Positions 34,389 to 44,289 of a DNA stretch of 64,000 nt are shown here, in pieces. How positions within the stretch are numbered: position 1 is the stretch's first letter; the number at the start of each line of letters is the position of its first letter. Source of the DNA: Actinomycetospora succinea (GTDB lineage Bacteria > Actinomycetota > Actinomycetes > Mycobacteriales > Pseudonocardiaceae); the NCBI RefSeq assembly GCF_004363095.1, contig NZ_SNYO01000001.1, positions 372,001 through 436,000 on the forward strand, written 5' to 3'. A program made the position numbers and the translations under genes. Below the pieces are notes generated by a model that saw only the letters and a program-made list of their open reading frames with translations, did not search any database and was not told where the DNA came from.

Positions 34389-35298
34389 TCAGAGGGTGAT
34401 GTGCTCGGTGCGGTACACGTCGGAGCTCGGGGGGCCTGGGCCACACCGAGCTCGTCGGCGACGGCGGCGAGGCCTTCCTCGGCCGCGACGAGATCGACCT
34501 GCTCGTCGGCGGTGAACCAGGGCGCGATGAAGCGGGCGTGATAGTGCCGGACCTCGTCCGGGGTGTCGCGGCCCAGGAATCGCTGGAGGTAGGCGACGGC
34601 GGTGTCCGGGTCGGCGGCGAGCAGTGCCAGGGCCCGCCGTTGCGCGCGCACCGCGGCCGCGACCGCAGGCTCGTCGAGTGAGATGACGGCGGGGTCGACG
34701 GCGAGGCCGACGGTCGGGACGGCGAGGTGGTCGCCGACCCAGGCGAGCTCGTGGAACCCCTCCTCGGCGGTGATCTGTGCGGGGTCGAGGGTGCTGCCGA
34801 GGTAGGCGGCGTCGACCTCGCCCGCGCGCAGCCGTCGCAGGTCCATCGCGTAGTCCCCGGGCGGGCGGATCACGCACTCGAGGTCGCGGTCGGGATCGAG
34901 GCCGTGACGGCGCAGGACGATGCGGGCGAAGCAGCCCGGCGCGGTGTGCGGGGCGTGGACCAGCAGGCGACGTCCCCGCAGCTTCTCCATCGCGCTCACC
35001 TGCTGGCCGCCGACGAACCAGAACAGCGGCCGGTGGGTGCTCACCGACAGCGCGGTCCATTCGACACCGTCGGTCAGGCGGGCGAACACCGATCGCCCCA
35101 GCCCGATGGTGGCGCCGCGACGCAGCCGCTGGTCGTCCCAGCTCACCCCGTCGCGCACCGCGAGGTGCACGCCCTCCTGCTCGGGGAAGCCTTCCTGATC
35201 CGCCACGTAGGCGACGAGCTCCTCGTGCAGGCCGTGGCCGACGTAGGTGAGGTCGAGGGTGTGTACGCGGTGCTCCTGGAACGGGGTCGGGGCGTCAT
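34389..35298 (-). pseudogene. NMT1/TauA-like substrate-binding protein, two likely frameshifts
   Basis: The core (residues such as HAPHTAPGCFARIVLRRHGL, GDYAMDLRRLRAGEVDAAYL and HELAWVGDHLAVPTVGL) is a type 2 periplasmic-binding fold of the THI5/NMT1 group, without a signal peptide. The natural N-terminus (HTLDLTYVGHGLHEELVAYV) lies in frame upstream of GTG 35206 but the only ATG (35298) is out of frame. Near 34435 a run of six G/C puts the expected ending SSDVYRTEHITL out of frame; one added base would restore a stop at 34389. As written, the open frame is 34256-35206. It lies downstream of an SDR on the same strand. Confidence 0.6.
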
Positions 35299-35330
35299 GG
35301 CGGTCACGAGCCAGCGGTCACGAGCCAGGA

Positions 35331-36077
35331 TCACGGCATGATCAGGCCGCCGTTGACCGGCGCCCAACTGCCGGTGGTGAACGCGGCGTCGTCGCTGGCG
35401 AAGTAGGCGACCGTGCGCGCGACGTCCTCGGGTCGGGCGAGCCGACGCATCGGTGTCGCGGCGGCGAGCTGTGCCCTGAGCTCCTCGGGGAGTCGCTCGC
35501 TCACCGCGGTGTCCTCGACCGTGGACGGGGCGACGATGTTGGCGGTGATGCCGTGCGGTGCCACCTCGGCGGCGACGTAGCGCACGAAGGAGTCCAGGGC
35601 GGCCTTGGCGACGCCGAGGGCGATCATCCCGTTTCGGGGGCGTCGTGACAGGCCGGTGGACAGGTAGACCAGCCGTCCGTAGCCGCGGTCGATCATCCCC
35701 GGCAGCACGGCGTGGGTCAGCAGGTGCGCCGCACGCATCTCCTGGTCGAGCTTCGTGCCGAGCTGCTCCCAGCTCAGGTCGGCGAACGAGGTGACCGGGA
35801 ACGGGGTCATGGCGTTGTGCACCAGCACGTCGAGCCGTCCCCACTGCCCGACGACCGCGTCGACCATCCGCGCCACGTCGCCCGGATCGGTCACGTCGCC
35901 CTGCACCACCAGCGCAGCCCCGCCGGCCGCCCGAACTTCCTGGGCGACGGCCTCGGCGTCGGTCGCGCTGTCACGATGGTTGACCACCACACCGTGACCG
36001 CGCGCCGCGAGCTCGCGCGCACTCGCGGCCCCGATACCCCGGCTGGACCCGGTGATCAGGCACACCTGATCGCTCAC
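35331..36077 (-). CDS. SDR-family protein lacking the catalytic Tyr
   Basis: 248 residues with TGSSRGIG nucleotide loop, HNAMTPFP and STGLSRRPR, but where Tyr-x3-Lys is expected the sequence is IALGVAKAAL: Lys is kept and Tyr is replaced. It may be a non-classical reductase or a binding protein. Upstream of the substrate-binding relic in the same direction. Confidence 0.8.
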   Translation of the reverse strand: MSDQVCLITGSSRGIGAASARELAARGHGVVVNHRDSATDAEAVAQEVRAAGGAALVVQGDVTDPGDVARMVDAVVGQWGRLDVLVHNAMTPFPVTSFADLSWEQLGTKLDQEMRAAHLLTHAVLPGMIDRGYGRLVYLSTGLSRRPRNGMIALGVAKAALDSFVRYVAAEVAPHGITANIVAPSTVEDTAVSERLPEELRAQLAAATPMRRLARPEDVARTVAYFASDDAAFTTGSWAPVNGGLIMP

Positions 36078-36194
36078 CTGCAGTCTCCTCGCTGTCGATC
36101 TCGACGCGGGGGAGTCCCCGACGCGTTGAGCGCCGAACCTCGACGCTTCTCGCGCCGGCCGGGTGACCGAGTTCGGTGTCGCGGAGAGGCGCGA

Positions 36195-39100
36195 TCAAGG
36201 TGCGAAGTCGGTCTGCGGCTCGCGGACCGGAGGGGGATCGCCGTCGGTGCCTGCGATGCGGGTGGTGGTGGACCGCGCGTCGTAGGCGTCCCGCGCGAGA
36301 TCGTCGTAGTCGGGAACGACCAGGCGGCCCCACACCCGTCCGGGTTCGCCGGCCAGGCGGGTGTCGGCCTCCTCGAGGTCGCCGGCCTCCGATGCGCCCG
36401 CGAAGCTCCCCCCGACGTCGGTCCCGGTCGAGAGTCCGGCTCCGCCGCCGGTCCACACCTCGGGGACGATGTCGCCCGGGGCGCCGTCGTCGAGGAGGCG
36501 GCCGCCGACCGGGTCGGTGGGTCCCGGTGGGGCGAGGATCAGTGCGCCGGGTGTCGTCGCGAGCCCGCGACCCACGGTGGCGAGGTCCCTCAGGCACGGC
36601 CACGCCAGCGCGAGCGTCCAGTCGACCAGGACGCGTCCGCGGTCGGCCAGGTACTCGGTGATCGGGGTGACGTCCACGAGCCGGGGGCCGGTGACCGCGA
36701 CCCAGCCGCGCTCGTCGGTGCGGTCGTCGCGCGCGACGACGCGGACGCGGTCGGTGCGGGCCGGGATCGTGTCCGCCGGGACGGTGAGGGTCCGCCAGGT
36801 GGACACGTCGCGGAAGCGGTCCTGCAGCTCGGCTCGCTGCGGGTCGGGGGCGAAACCGCGGTACCCGCGTTCGGGAGCCGGGGGCTCGAGGAGACGGCGG
36901 GTGCCCTGGGGCGTGACGGTGTCCGGCCCCGACCGGCCGTACTCGAGCACGACCGAGGCCCCGTCCTCGGTGCGGCCGGCGACCGAGAGAGCCAGTTCCT
37001 GCCCGGCGCGCGGCGTCGGCAGCGTGAACCACGGGCTGGTGAGGGTGCCGACGCCGGTCGGACCGACGTCCTTCGATCCCCAGGCGAAGGTGTCGTCCCG
37101 GGTGCCCTCGTCGTCCTGGCCCGGGCGGGCGGGCGGCGGGTCGTCCCACCCGCCGCCGGCCTCGAACCCGTCGAGGTCGCCCTCGTCGGACCGGTCCTGC
37201 GGCACGAGCGGCCCGCCGTTCGCCGTGGTGATCACCTGGACGCGGTCCTGCAGGGCGCACGCGGCACCGGCCCCGGGGTCGCGGGCCGCGGCCAGGTTCG
37301 CGGCGCCCAGCGACCAGCCACCCCGCGGTGGCGTCGCGGCCACGGCGAAGGAACCGGCGAGGACCGCGACGGAGGTGGCCGCGGCCAGCACCGCGAGTGC
37401 CGCCGGGCCGACCGCGGAGGCGACGGCGAGCCGGCCCGGCACGCCTCCCGACCGTCGGCGCCATGCGACGACCCCGGCGCTCACCACCGCTGTCGCCACC
37501 GCGCCGGCGGCGAGCCAGAGCACCGGCGAGTCGAACGGCGACACCGACGTGGTCGCCCACGGCATGTGCGCGTTCGAGTATCCCCACCAGGCGTTCGGTC
37601 CCGAGAACGCGGCGGCCGCGGCGACGACGACGCCCAGGGCTGTCCCCGCCCCCGTCGCGCGCAGGGTCCGGCCGGGCTCCGGTCCTGACGCGAGTCGGGC
37701 GAACGCGACGACCACGGCCACCAGGGAGACCGCCCCGAAGCCGGCGAGCGCGCCGAAGTGGTGCGACCACTTCGACGGCGTCACCGCGAGCAGTGCGAGG
37801 CCGACGGGGCCGAGCAGCAGCAGGACCGGTTCGCTCGCCCGCGGGTCCAGGGCCGCACGGCCGCGGCGGGCCAGGAGCGCCACCGCGGCCGGGGCCGTCG
37901 CCACCATCAGCAGGACCGGCAGCCGCTTGCCCGCCGACCCCCAGCTGTCCTGACCGAGCAGATAGCTGTAGCGCAGCCACTCGGCGTACCAGGGCTGGCT
38001 CGGGCCGAACTGCTGGTGGATCGAGGTCGCGACGAGCAGCCCGTGCCACGACTGGCGGGCGAACACGACGACCACCGCGACCGCGGCGACCCCGGCGAGC
38101 GCGGCGAGGACGGCCGCGACCCGCCCGGCGGCCGCCGGGCCCGCGTGCTCGCCGCGGACCAGCCGGCCCAGACGCGGCAGGGTGAGCAGGAACGGCGCCA
38201 GCCCGAGCAGGCCCGAGGGCGCGACCGTCACCGTCAGCGCGGCGACGCCCGCGGCGAGCCCCAGGCACGGCAGCGGGTGGCGGGCGTCGGCCCGCACGGC
38301 CCGCAGGACCAGCACGAGGACCGCCGTCACGCCCGTGGCCACGAACGACTCCGGGCGCGTGCCGAGATCGTAGGGCAGCCACCAGACGCCGAGGGCCACC
38401 ACCGTCAGGAGCCGGACACCGACGCCGGCTCCGGCTCGTCGCCCGAGCGCGGGGAGCACTCCGCGGGTCACGAGGAACCACAGGGCGATGCCGGCGAACA
38501 CGCTCGGCAGCCGCAGGGTGAGCGCGTCGACGCCACGGTCCACGACCAGGCTCACCAGCATCTGGCTCGTCGCGAACGGGGCCTCGGAGGCGTCGAACCA
38601 GCGCACGTAGTTGCCGACCGGCCCCCCGTCGGCGGCCGCGCGCGCGATGAGCGCGGCGAATCCGTCGTCGTCGGTCAACGGTCCCACCACCGACCACCAC
38701 GAGACGGCGACGACCACGCCGACGTCGAGCGCGGCCAGCGCCCAGGTGCGGGGGCGGCGCAGCGTGGTGAGCCGCCGTCGCAGGGCGCGGCTCACCCTCG
38801 GCAGGGTGGCGCCTCGGGCGTCGCGAGCCGGGCCGGAGCGGTCGACGACGCCGAGCACGGCGAGGAGCGTGAGCGCGAGCCCGGCGAGCCCGAACTGGAG
38901 CTCGAGCAGCGCCGACTTCTCGGGGGTGCGGGCGTTGTCGAACCACGACGGCGTGCGGGCGCGGAAGGACAGGCCTGCCGCCGCGTCGCCGCGCAGGTCG
39001 GTGGTGATCGCGAAGACCTCGGGGACCGGGTCGCCCGGCAGGTCGACGACCGTGCGGTCGTCGACCGCGGCCCGCAGACCGGCGGCGTCCGCGTCGACCC

Positions 39101-39554
39101 GCAGCGTGCAGTCGCCGTCGGGCAGCGCGAGCTCCTCGGCCCGGCCTCCCGCCAGCAGCCGCGGGGTGCCCTTCACGGTGCGGATCGCGAGCCCGGAGGA
39201 GGCTCCGGTGGTCGTCGTCGCGAGGACCGTGGTCTCGGTGGAGGCCCGCGACGCCTCCCGCAGCGCGGTGCAGGGGACGGCGGCCTGCAGCTGCGCCGGC
39301 CGGTAGGGGACGAGGAAGGCCGTCGTCGGCTCCGGCTCCTCGCCCGCGCGGGGCCAGCTGATCGTGGACGTCGTGGCCTCGACCGGAGCGATCGCGACGA
39401 GGCCCGCGACCACGGTGGCGGCGAGACCGACGACGAGCGTGACACCGAGGAGCAGCCGACGGAGGCGGTCACGCCTGCCTCCGTGCGGGGACGGGACCGC
39501 TTCGTTGCTGATCTCCGCCTGTTCGGCAGGACGGACCAGCGAGGTGGCGGTCAT
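36195..39554 (-). CDS. emb: Emb-type arabinosyltransferase (arabinogalactan/LAM)
   Basis: 1119 residues, close to EmbA/B/C length. N-terminal membrane anchor with extracellular jelly-roll region, then multi-pass GT-C membrane core with the acidic catalytic motif GPLTDDDGFAA, and an extracellular C-terminal carbohydrate-binding region (LTSPWFTLPTPRAGQELALS, SPFDSPVLWLA). Uses decaprenyl-phospho-arabinose to extend cell-wall arabinan; the family is the ethambutol target. Start ATG 39554. It sits inside the tRNA-linked island rather than in the usual emb/glfT chromosomal locus, so it is probably an extra copy. Confidence 0.87.
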   Translation of the reverse strand: MTATSLVRPAEQAEISNEAVPSPHGGRRDRLRRLLLGVTLVVGLAATVVAGLVAIAPVEATTSTISWPRAGEEPEPTTAFLVPYRPAQLQAAVPCTALREASRASTETTVLATTTTGASSGLAIRTVKGTPRLLAGGRAEELALPDGDCTLRVDADAAGLRAAVDDRTVVDLPGDPVPEVFAITTDLRGDAAAGLSFRARTPSWFDNARTPEKSALLELQFGLAGLALTLLAVLGVVDRSGPARDARGATLPRVSRALRRRLTTLRRPRTWALAALDVGVVVAVSWWSVVGPLTDDDGFAALIARAAADGGPVGNYVRWFDASEAPFATSQMLVSLVVDRGVDALTLRLPSVFAGIALWFLVTRGVLPALGRRAGAGVGVRLLTVVALGVWWLPYDLGTRPESFVATGVTAVLVLVLRAVRADARHPLPCLGLAAGVAALTVTVAPSGLLGLAPFLLTLPRLGRLVRGEHAGPAAAGRVAAVLAALAGVAAVAVVVVFARQSWHGLLVATSIHQQFGPSQPWYAEWLRYSYLLGQDSWGSAGKRLPVLLMVATAPAAVALLARRGRAALDPRASEPVLLLLGPVGLALLAVTPSKWSHHFGALAGFGAVSLVAVVVAFARLASGPEPGRTLRATGAGTALGVVVAAAAAFSGPNAWWGYSNAHMPWATTSVSPFDSPVLWLAAGAVATAVVSAGVVAWRRRSGGVPGRLAVASAVGPAALAVLAAATSVAVLAGSFAVAATPPRGGWSLGAANLAAARDPGAGAACALQDRVQVITTANGGPLVPQDRSDEGDLDGFEAGGGWDDPPPARPGQDDEGTRDDTFAWGSKDVGPTGVGTLTSPWFTLPTPRAGQELALSVAGRTEDGASVVLEYGRSGPDTVTPQGTRRLLEPPAPERGYRGFAPDPQRAELQDRFRDVSTWRTLTVPADTIPARTDRVRVVARDDRTDERGWVAVTGPRLVDVTPITEYLADRGRVLVDWTLALAWPCLRDLATVGRGLATTPGALILAPPGPTDPVGGRLLDDGAPGDIVPEVWTGGGAGLSTGTDVGGSFAGASEAGDLEEADTRLAGEPGRVWGRLVVPDYDDLARDAYDARSTTTRIAGTDGDPPPVREPQTDFAP

Positions 39555-39637
39555 ATGGGCATCTTCGTTCCGCCACCCGGACGTGGATCGGCCCGGGTGG
39601 TCGTCGTCGTCCCATCGGGCCGGCTCGGCCGGGAGCG

Positions 39638-41329
39638 GTGAACTCACGCCGGGTCGGTGACGTACGCCGAGACGTGCCCCTCGCGACGGACGACCCGGAA
39701 CCCGCCACCGCGACGCGCCTGAGCGCCCCTCCCGCCGCGCTCTGCGGACTGCTCGGCGTCGCCGCGGCGCTCGCGGTGGGCGACCTCGTCGCCGGCCTGC
39801 TCTCGCCGGCGTCCTCGCCGGTCCTCGCGGTCGGCGGCCAGTTCATCCGGCTCACACCGGAGTGGCTCAAGGCCTTCGCGATCGCCACGTTCGGCGTCTA
39901 CGACAAGCTCGCCCTGCTCCTCGGGATAGCGGTCGTCCTCGTGCTCATGGCGGCCGCCGCGGGCCTCGGGAGCCGGCGCAGTGCGGCGCCGGGCGCCGTG
40001 GTCATCGTCGTCCTCGGGGTCGTCGCGGTCGCCTCGGCCACGGCCGCCCCGGTGTTCTCGCTGGTCGACCTGGTCGCTCCGCTCGCCGCCCTCGCCGCGG
40101 GGCTCGCGGTGTGGTTCGGGCTGCACCGGTTGGCGATGCGCCGCGCGGCCGCCGTCGCGTCCTCCGACGACGGTTCGGCTCCGGACGAGGAGGGCAGCGA
40201 GGACGCGCCGTCGTCCTCCGAACAGCCCACGGTGCACCGCACAGGGCCGGTGGGGAGGCTCGGGGCCGCCCGGCGCCGATTCCTGCTCGGTGTCGTCGGC
40301 GCCGCCGCCGGTGCCGGTGCGGCGGCCGTCGCGGGGCGGTGGCTCGCCGCGGCGGGCGGGGCCGATGCGTCGCGGGCGGCGGTCGGGGCGCTGCCCGACG
40401 CGCCGGGTCCTCTCGCCGATCTCTCCGGTGCGGACTTCGCTGCGCAGGGCACCCCGACGTGGCTGACGCCCAACAACGCGTTCTACCGGATCGACACGGC
40501 CCTGCAGGTCCCGCAGCTCACCACGCGCGACTACGCGCTGCGCATCCACGGGCTGGTCGACCGGGAGCTCCGCCTGTCCTACGACGACCTGCGCGCCCGG
40601 CGCCTGGTCGAGGCGCCGATCACCATGACCTGTGTGTCCAACGAGGTCGGTGGCTCCCTGATCTCGAACGCCGTGTTCCTCGGCGTGCCCCTGGCCGATC
40701 TGCTCGCCGAGGTCGGGGTGCGGCCGGAGGCCCAGCAGATCGCGTCCACCAGCGTCGACGGCTTCACGACCGGGACCCCGGTCGCGGCGGTGACCGACGG
40801 CCGCGCGGCGATGCTGGCGCTCGCCATGAACGGGGAGCCGCTGCCCGTGGAGCACGGCTTCCCGGTGCGCATGGTCGTACCGGGCCTCTACGGGTTCGTG
40901 TCCGGGTGCAAGTGGCTCACCGACATGGAGCTGACCACCTTCGGCGAGTTCACGTCCTACTGGGAGCAGCGGGGCTGGGCCGAGCAGGCGCCGGTCAAGA
41001 CGCAGTCGCGCATCGACGTGCCGCGCGCCGGGGGCACGGTGCTGGCCGGCCGGACGACGCTCGCCGGGGTCGCCTGGGCCCAGCACACCGGGGTCGCGCG
41101 GGTGGAGGTCCGCGCCGACGGCGGCGCGTGGCAGGACGCCGAGCTCGCGCGCGACGTCTCGATCGACACCTGGCGGATGTGGCGCACCGAGGTCGACCTG
41201 GCGCCGGGGGCGCACCGCCTGCAGGTCCGCGCCACCGACCGCGGTGGTGACACCCAGGTGGCCACGCCCAGCCTCACCATCCCGGACGGCGCCTCCGGGT
41301 GGCACACCGTCGACGTCACCGCGATCTGA
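39638..41329 (+). CDS. Membrane-anchored molybdopterin oxidoreductase
   Basis: 563 residues: an N-terminal membrane part with four to five helices (about 25-165), an acidic linker, a further hydrophobic anchor (about 207-235, RRRFLLGVVGAAAGAGAAAV, Tat-like), then the oxidoreductase molybdopterin domain with Mo-ligating Cys in MTCVSNEVGG, HGFPVRMVVPGLYGFVSGCK and a C-terminal Mo-co dimerisation domain. Sulfite-oxidase/YedY fold facing outside. Divergent from emb and convergent with the sortase gene. GTG 39674 is an alternative start. Confidence 0.85.
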   Translation: MNSRRVGDVRRDVPLATDDPEPATATRLSAPPAALCGLLGVAAALAVGDLVAGLLSPASSPVLAVGGQFIRLTPEWLKAFAIATFGVYDKLALLLGIAVVLVLMAAAAGLGSRRSAAPGAVVIVVLGVVAVASATAAPVFSLVDLVAPLAALAAGLAVWFGLHRLAMRRAAAVASSDDGSAPDEEGSEDAPSSSEQPTVHRTGPVGRLGAARRRFLLGVVGAAAGAGAAAVAGRWLAAAGGADASRAAVGALPDAPGPLADLSGADFAAQGTPTWLTPNNAFYRIDTALQVPQLTTRDYALRIHGLVDRELRLSYDDLRARRLVEAPITMTCVSNEVGGSLISNAVFLGVPLADLLAEVGVRPEAQQIASTSVDGFTTGTPVAAVTDGRAAMLALAMNGEPLPVEHGFPVRMVVPGLYGFVSGCKWLTDMELTTFGEFTSYWEQRGWAEQAPVKTQSRIDVPRAGGTVLAGRTTLAGVAWAQHTGVARVEVRADGGAWQDAELARDVSIDTWRMWRTEVDLAPGAHRLQVRATDRGGDTQVATPSLTIPDGASGWHTVDVTAI

Positions 41330-41348
41330 CGCGGACCGCCAGCACGGA

Positions 41349-42014
41349 TCAGGGCACCAGGTGGGCGAAGACGACGGTGTTGTCCTCGTAGGAGCGCTCG
41401 GCGGCGTCGAACGGGCCACCGCAGGTGATCAGACGGAGCTCGGGTCCGGCGGTGTCGCCGTAGACCTCGAGGCGCGGGAACGCGTCCTTGGGGACGCGGC
41501 GGACGCCATCGACGGCGAAGGTCCGCACGGAGCGGTCGGTGACCGTCACCGTGACCCGGTCACCGGGACGCAGGCGGCCCAGGTCATAGAACACCGAGGG
41601 CCCATCGGCCGCGGAGTCGACGTGCCCGAGGATCACCGAGGGGCCGACGCGGCCGGGGGTGGGGGAGCCGCGGTACCAGGCCGCCTGGTCGTACTGCGGC
41701 CCCGGCGCCGGCACCTCCAGGGTGCCGTCGGGGTTCAGGCCGACACTGTTGACCGGGGTGGACACCCCGATCGCGGGGATGTCGAGGGAGACCGGCGCGG
41801 GACCCGACGCAGGCCGCTGGCGCAGGTCCGACAAGGGCGTGGTGCGCGGCGCGGTCCCGGCCGCCGGACCCGCCGGATCCGGACCGGCAGAGGCGGCCGG
41901 CGTGCTCTGCGTGGTCGGCGGGCCGGACCGCCCGACGAGCCCGATGGTCGCAAGCACCAAGCCCAGCGCGGCGAGCGCGATCGCGACGGCGATCAGCAGC
42001 GGACGTCGACGCAC
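41349..42014 (-). CDS. Class F sortase
   Basis: 221 residues: short N-terminal membrane anchor, Pro/Ala linker and sortase domain with catalytic His in ILGHVDS and catalytic Cys in LRLITCGG (TLxTC-type), plus a downstream Arg. Class F is the usual extra sortase of actinobacteria. Start GTG 42014 with GGAAGGA upstream. The neighbouring surface protein is the probable substrate. Confidence 0.85.
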   Translation of the reverse strand: MRRRPLLIAVAIALAALGLVLATIGLVGRSGPPTTQSTPAASAGPDPAGPAAGTAPRTTPLSDLRQRPASGPAPVSLDIPAIGVSTPVNSVGLNPDGTLEVPAPGPQYDQAAWYRGSPTPGRVGPSVILGHVDSAADGPSVFYDLGRLRPGDRVTVTVTDRSVRTFAVDGVRRVPKDAFPRLEVYGDTAGPELRLITCGGPFDAAERSYEDNTVVFAHLVP

Positions 42015-42099
42015 CGTGGTTCCTTCCCGAGAAGCGCGACCGTCCCACCCCAGAGGAACACTCCGGGGTAGGACGGCCACCAGGGTCGTGGACCAGCCG

Positions 42100-42894
42100 T
42101 CAGCGGCGGGCTGCTCCACGACGTCGGGCCACCAGCACCGTGCCGCCGGCGGCCAGCAGCGCCAGCCCACCCGCCGCGATCAGCGCGGTGTCCGGGCCGC
42201 CGGCGGTCGAGCCACCACCGGTCTCCACCCCGCCCTGCGGCATTGCCGGCATCTGGCCGGGCAGGTTCACCACGATCGTGGCGATTCCGATCGTCAGCCC
42301 ACCCTGGATCGCGTCGGTGGAGAACGCCTGGTTCAGCGCCATCGCCGCCCCGGGGTTGAGCCGCACCGTCGTGCCGGTCAGGGTCGCCGTGCCGGCGTCC
42401 ATGTCGGTCTGGATCGGCTGCAGGGTGGAGCCGTCGAGGTCGAACAGGACGGTGGACTCGGCCACGGTCTGGCCGTTGGCGGTGACCTTGCCCGAGAGGG
42501 TGGCCGGGTTGCCGGGGTCGACCACGAAGTCGGTGAGCTCGACCTTCGTGTCGCCCTTGGTCAAGCTCAGCCCGCTGCCCTGGTGCTCGATGCGGCCCTG
42601 GACGTAGGGGTCGGCCTCGCCCGGCCGGTAGACGGTGACGTTGCCGCCGGTGATCGGGAACCGGGCGCTGCCATCGGAGATGGTGGCGTCGCCGACAGTG
42701 CCCGGGGTGACCTGGAGCGACTCGAGTGCGTCGGTGAACCCGGAGTCCAGCCGGACCGAGGTCGACTGGCCGGTGAGGTCGGGAATGGTGGCGATCGGCT
42801 CGGCAGCCTGGGCCGCACCCACACCGATCCCGGTCAGCGCCAACGCGGCCATTCCCGCGACCACGACCCCGGCGACTCTCCGCGGACTTCTCAT
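42100..42894 (-). CDS. Secreted surface protein with C-terminal anchor
   Basis: 264 residues: signal peptide ending GVGAAQAAEP, a beta-rich extracellular domain (SVRLDSGFTDALESLQVTPG, ADPYVQGRIEHQGSGLSLTK), then a Gly/Thr stretch, a hydrophobic helix and a basic tail (VLVARRRGAARR). That is the outline of a cell-wall sorting signal, but a standard LPxTG is not visible; the region reads ETGGGSTAGGPDT. Next to a class F sortase, on the same strand. Confidence 0.72.
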   Translation of the reverse strand: MRSPRRVAGVVVAGMAALALTGIGVGAAQAAEPIATIPDLTGQSTSVRLDSGFTDALESLQVTPGTVGDATISDGSARFPITGGNVTVYRPGEADPYVQGRIEHQGSGLSLTKGDTKVELTDFVVDPGNPATLSGKVTANGQTVAESTVLFDLDGSTLQPIQTDMDAGTATLTGTTVRLNPGAAMALNQAFSTDAIQGGLTIGIATIVVNLPGQMPAMPQGGVETGGGSTAGGPDTALIAAGGLALLAAGGTVLVARRRGAARR

Positions 42895-43147
42895 GAGCAA
42901 GGACCTCTCTGACGTTGAGAACGGCCCCCGGCTCATTGCCGAACGCCCCGACGCCCGGCCTCCGCTCGCTGCCGGTGTGCGGTTCGCCACCGAGCGAGAT
43001 CCAACTCAGACTTCACATGCCGCACAGCCCCCCCGGGGGCGCCACGTCCCGCCCACCAGGAGGGCGCGCGCCGCGCGGTCGAACTCCGACGCCGCGGTCG
43101 GCGAACAGTTCGGTCGATTCTCTCGGGGTCTTGAGGAGGTCGCCACC

Positions 43148-43369
43148 GTGATCAACGCAGCATCCCCGGGGAGGGGCAGGTTGTTCGAGGAGCCGGCCTC
43201 CATGGCGCTGGTCGCGACCGGGGTGTTCGTCCTCCAGGCGGGCACCGGTCTCCAGGTCCTCTGGCTGATCCTGGTCGCCGTGGTCTCGGTACTCATCGGT
43301 GGGCACCTCGGAACGAGCGGGGCCGCCGAGGGAAGCGCTGCCGAGCGCGACGACCGCCATCCGCGGTGA
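43148..43369 (+). CDS. Small membrane protein, doubtful
   Basis: 73 residues with one hydrophobic helix pair (FVLQAGTGLQVLWLILVAVV). Not recognised; may be non-coding. Lies between convergent/divergent envelope genes. Confidence 0.3.
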   Translation: MINAASPGRGRLFEEPASMALVATGVFVLQAGTGLQVLWLILVAVVSVLIGGHLGTSGAAEGSAAERDDRHPR

Positions 43370-43415
43370 CGGCAACGTTCGTCGAGTCGGAACCCGGCGC
43401 CCGTCCAGCCTCGAT

Positions 43416-44288
43416 CTATCGTGGCCGTGGAGCTTCCCGGTCGAGGTCCGTGGTGTCCCGGCCCGGTGGGCGGCGTCGGAGCCGGGAGAGCCGCCAGGCG
43501 ACCACGGCGATGGTCACCGCAGCAGCGAGCCCGAGCAGGGCGAGGTCGGGAACGCTGTCACCGACCGCCACGACGAGGTTCTCGGCGGCGGCCGCGGTGG
43601 ACGGGTCGGCCCCGGTGAGGCCGGCGGTGCCGTCGAAGGCGATGAACAACGTCCCGATGGCGACGAAGAGCAGCCCGGAGACGGTGGTGGTGGTGTGCAG
43701 GTGCAGCGGACCGAGCCGGTAGGCCCGGCCGCGGAGCCAGCGGCGCCGGCCGAGGTCGAAGCGTTGCCAGAGCAGCGCGAGCACGAACAGCGGTAGCGCC
43801 ATCCCGACGGCGTAGACCGCCAGCAGCGAAGCCCCGCGGACGGCCTGGCCGCCGGCGGCGGCGACCGTGAGCACGGCACCGAGGATCGGGCCGGAACAGA
43901 AACCGGCCAGCCCGTAGGCGGCCCCGAGCCCGAGCGTCGCCAGCCAGGTCCCGCGACGGGCCATCCGGGACTGGAGCCGGCCGGCGGAGGCGAGCGCCCA
44001 ACCGCCGCCGAGGAGCTGCACCACGCCGAGCGCGATGATCACGACGCCGGCGGTGGCGACGACTTCCGCGCGGTACGCGGTCAGCGCCGAGGCCAGCGCC
44101 CCCGATCCGGCTCCGAGCGGGACGAGCACGATCGCCAGTCCCAGCAGGAAGACCCCGGTGCGGGCGACCAGCTCGGTGCGCCCGCCGAAGGCGTAGGCGA
44201 AGAACGACGGCAGCAGCAGGGCGCTGCAGGGGCTCAGCAGGGCGAGCACGCCACCGGCGAAGGCCGCGGCGTAGCCGATGTCGACCAC
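43416..44288 (-). CDS. ccdA: CcdA-type thiol-disulfide transmembrane electron carrier
   Basis: 290 residues with about seven membrane helices; Cys in LSPCSALLLPSF and Cys in LAGFCSGPILG are the redox pair of CcdA/DsbD-beta proteins, moving electrons outward to extracytoplasmic thiol proteins. Directly follows the DsbA-like gene (1 bp gap), so the two form an operon. Confidence 0.83.
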   Translation of the reverse strand: MVDIGYAAAFAGGVLALLSPCSALLLPSFFAYAFGGRTELVARTGVFLLGLAIVLVPLGAGSGALASALTAYRAEVVATAGVVIIALGVVQLLGGGWALASAGRLQSRMARRGTWLATLGLGAAYGLAGFCSGPILGAVLTVAAAGGQAVRGASLLAVYAVGMALPLFVLALLWQRFDLGRRRWLRGRAYRLGPLHLHTTTTVSGLLFVAIGTLFIAFDGTAGLTGADPSTAAAAENLVVAVGDSVPDLALLGLAAAVTIAVVAWRLSRLRRRPPGRDTTDLDREAPRPR

Positions 44289-44289
44289 G

